NCBI GenBank assembly: GCA_016717325.1
Contig: JADKFV010000016.1
Coordinates: 1 to 64,000 of the forward strand
Length of the DNA stretch: 64,000 nucleotides
DNA from: Bacteroidota bacterium
GTDB taxonomy: Bacteria; Bacteroidota; Bacteroidia; AKYH767-A; OLB10
Reading direction: 5' to 3'
Below, one piece after another: positions 63,918 through 64,000 of the stretch. The notes beneath the pieces were generated by a model. It searched no databases and was not told the DNA's origin. It saw nothing but the letters and a program-made list of their open reading frames with translations. Position 1 is the first letter of the stretch. Every line of letters starts with the position of its first letter. The translations under genes were made by a program, and so were the position numbers.

Positions 63918-64000
63918 ATGATTTTAGAACGAAAAGAAAATGCAATTACAAATTATCGTCCATGCGTGGCACATAAGTTAAAAAAACAAGGCACAGAATA
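63918..64000 (+). CDS. Possible start of a gene running off the window
   Basis: An ATG at 63918 opens 27 codons to the window end (MILERKENAITNYRP, then CVAHKLKKQG). The frame is uninterrupted, but too short to identify or to exclude chance. Confidence 0.2.
   Translation, partial: MILERKENAITNYRPCVAHKLKKQGTE

Overview
The window is a chromosomal piece of an A+T-rich Bacteroidota (Bacteroidetes) genome. The evidence is consistent: several secreted proteins end in type IX secretion (Por) sorting domains, a type-B (CHU_C-like) sorting domain is present, promoters match the phylum's TTTG-N19-21-TAnnTTTG pattern, Shine-Dalgarno sites are weak or absent, and the citrate synthase is of the mitochondrial-like type. 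Ribosomal protein THX, DUF4294, TonB and TonB-dependent receptor proteins fit as well. I cannot name the genus.

Layout. 1-1.2 kb: the 3' part of a FlaA1/CapD-type sugar-nucleotide dehydratase. 1.2-1.9 kb: tRNA-Ser(GCT), tRNA-Pro(TGG), tRNA-Arg(TCT) and the tiny THX gene. 2-4.05 kb: heptosyltransferase-like GT9, TsaC/Sua5 and a GxxExxY protein. 4.05-4.77 kb: two arrays of one short repeat family in opposite orientations. 4.8-11 kb: housekeeping (cca, a pRiA4b ORF-3-like gene, miaA, a YbhN-like flippase, hslR, ychF). 11-15 kb: a tandemly duplicated, mosaic T9SS-cargo locus with a gene fragment. 15.1-16.5 kb: an XRE regulator and a solitary Cas6-like RAMP protein. 16.5-18.5 kb: a GT51 transglycosylase with a long AsmA-like N-terminus. 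18.8-25.8 kb: the thrABC operon, asnB and a divergent Lrp/AsnC regulator. 26-32.6 kb: a T9SS type-B protein, TonB, a TMTC-like GT-C/TPR protein and a NadR-like kinase. 33.2-44.3 kb: smpB, two outer-membrane proteins, accC, small conserved genes, a YCF48-type T9SS protein, gltA and eno. 44.4-47.5 kb: a metal-handling cluster (Cys-rich protein, TonB receptor, HMA protein). 47.6-55.2 kb: plsC, GNAT, a large purple-acid-phosphatase T9SS protein and two more T9SS cargos. 55.3-57.3 kb: an aldehyde dehydrogenase and an isolated paaB. 57.4-57.9 kb: repeats. 57.9-63.8 kb: elaA, a TonB receptor, ctaA, a PaiB-like gene and lysC.

How the genes relate. The thrABC operon and the separate lysC cover the aspartate family of amino acids. 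AsnC/Lrp faces asnB across a shared promoter region. CCA-adding enzyme, MiaA, TsaC, THX, SmpB and HslR all serve tRNA or ribosome function. The Cys-rich protein, receptor and HMA protein look like one metal uptake or homeostasis unit.

Two cautions and three leads. At least seven genes are broken by single-base changes, mostly one base missing from a homopolymer, while the downstream frame still encodes the expected family sequence. This looks like uncorrected long-read error more than real decay, so these are annotated as full-length genes with frameshifts. The most unusual signals are: (1) a roughly 120-bp element present twice (18.5 and 28.75 kb) with four successive hairpins, one of them with compensatory changes, which is a candidate structured RNA; (2) the GxxExxY gene beside arrays of a dispersed CACGGAG-type repeat that recurs at 57.4 kb; (3) the stand-alone Cas6-like gene with an XRE gene and an inverted repeat before its promoter.
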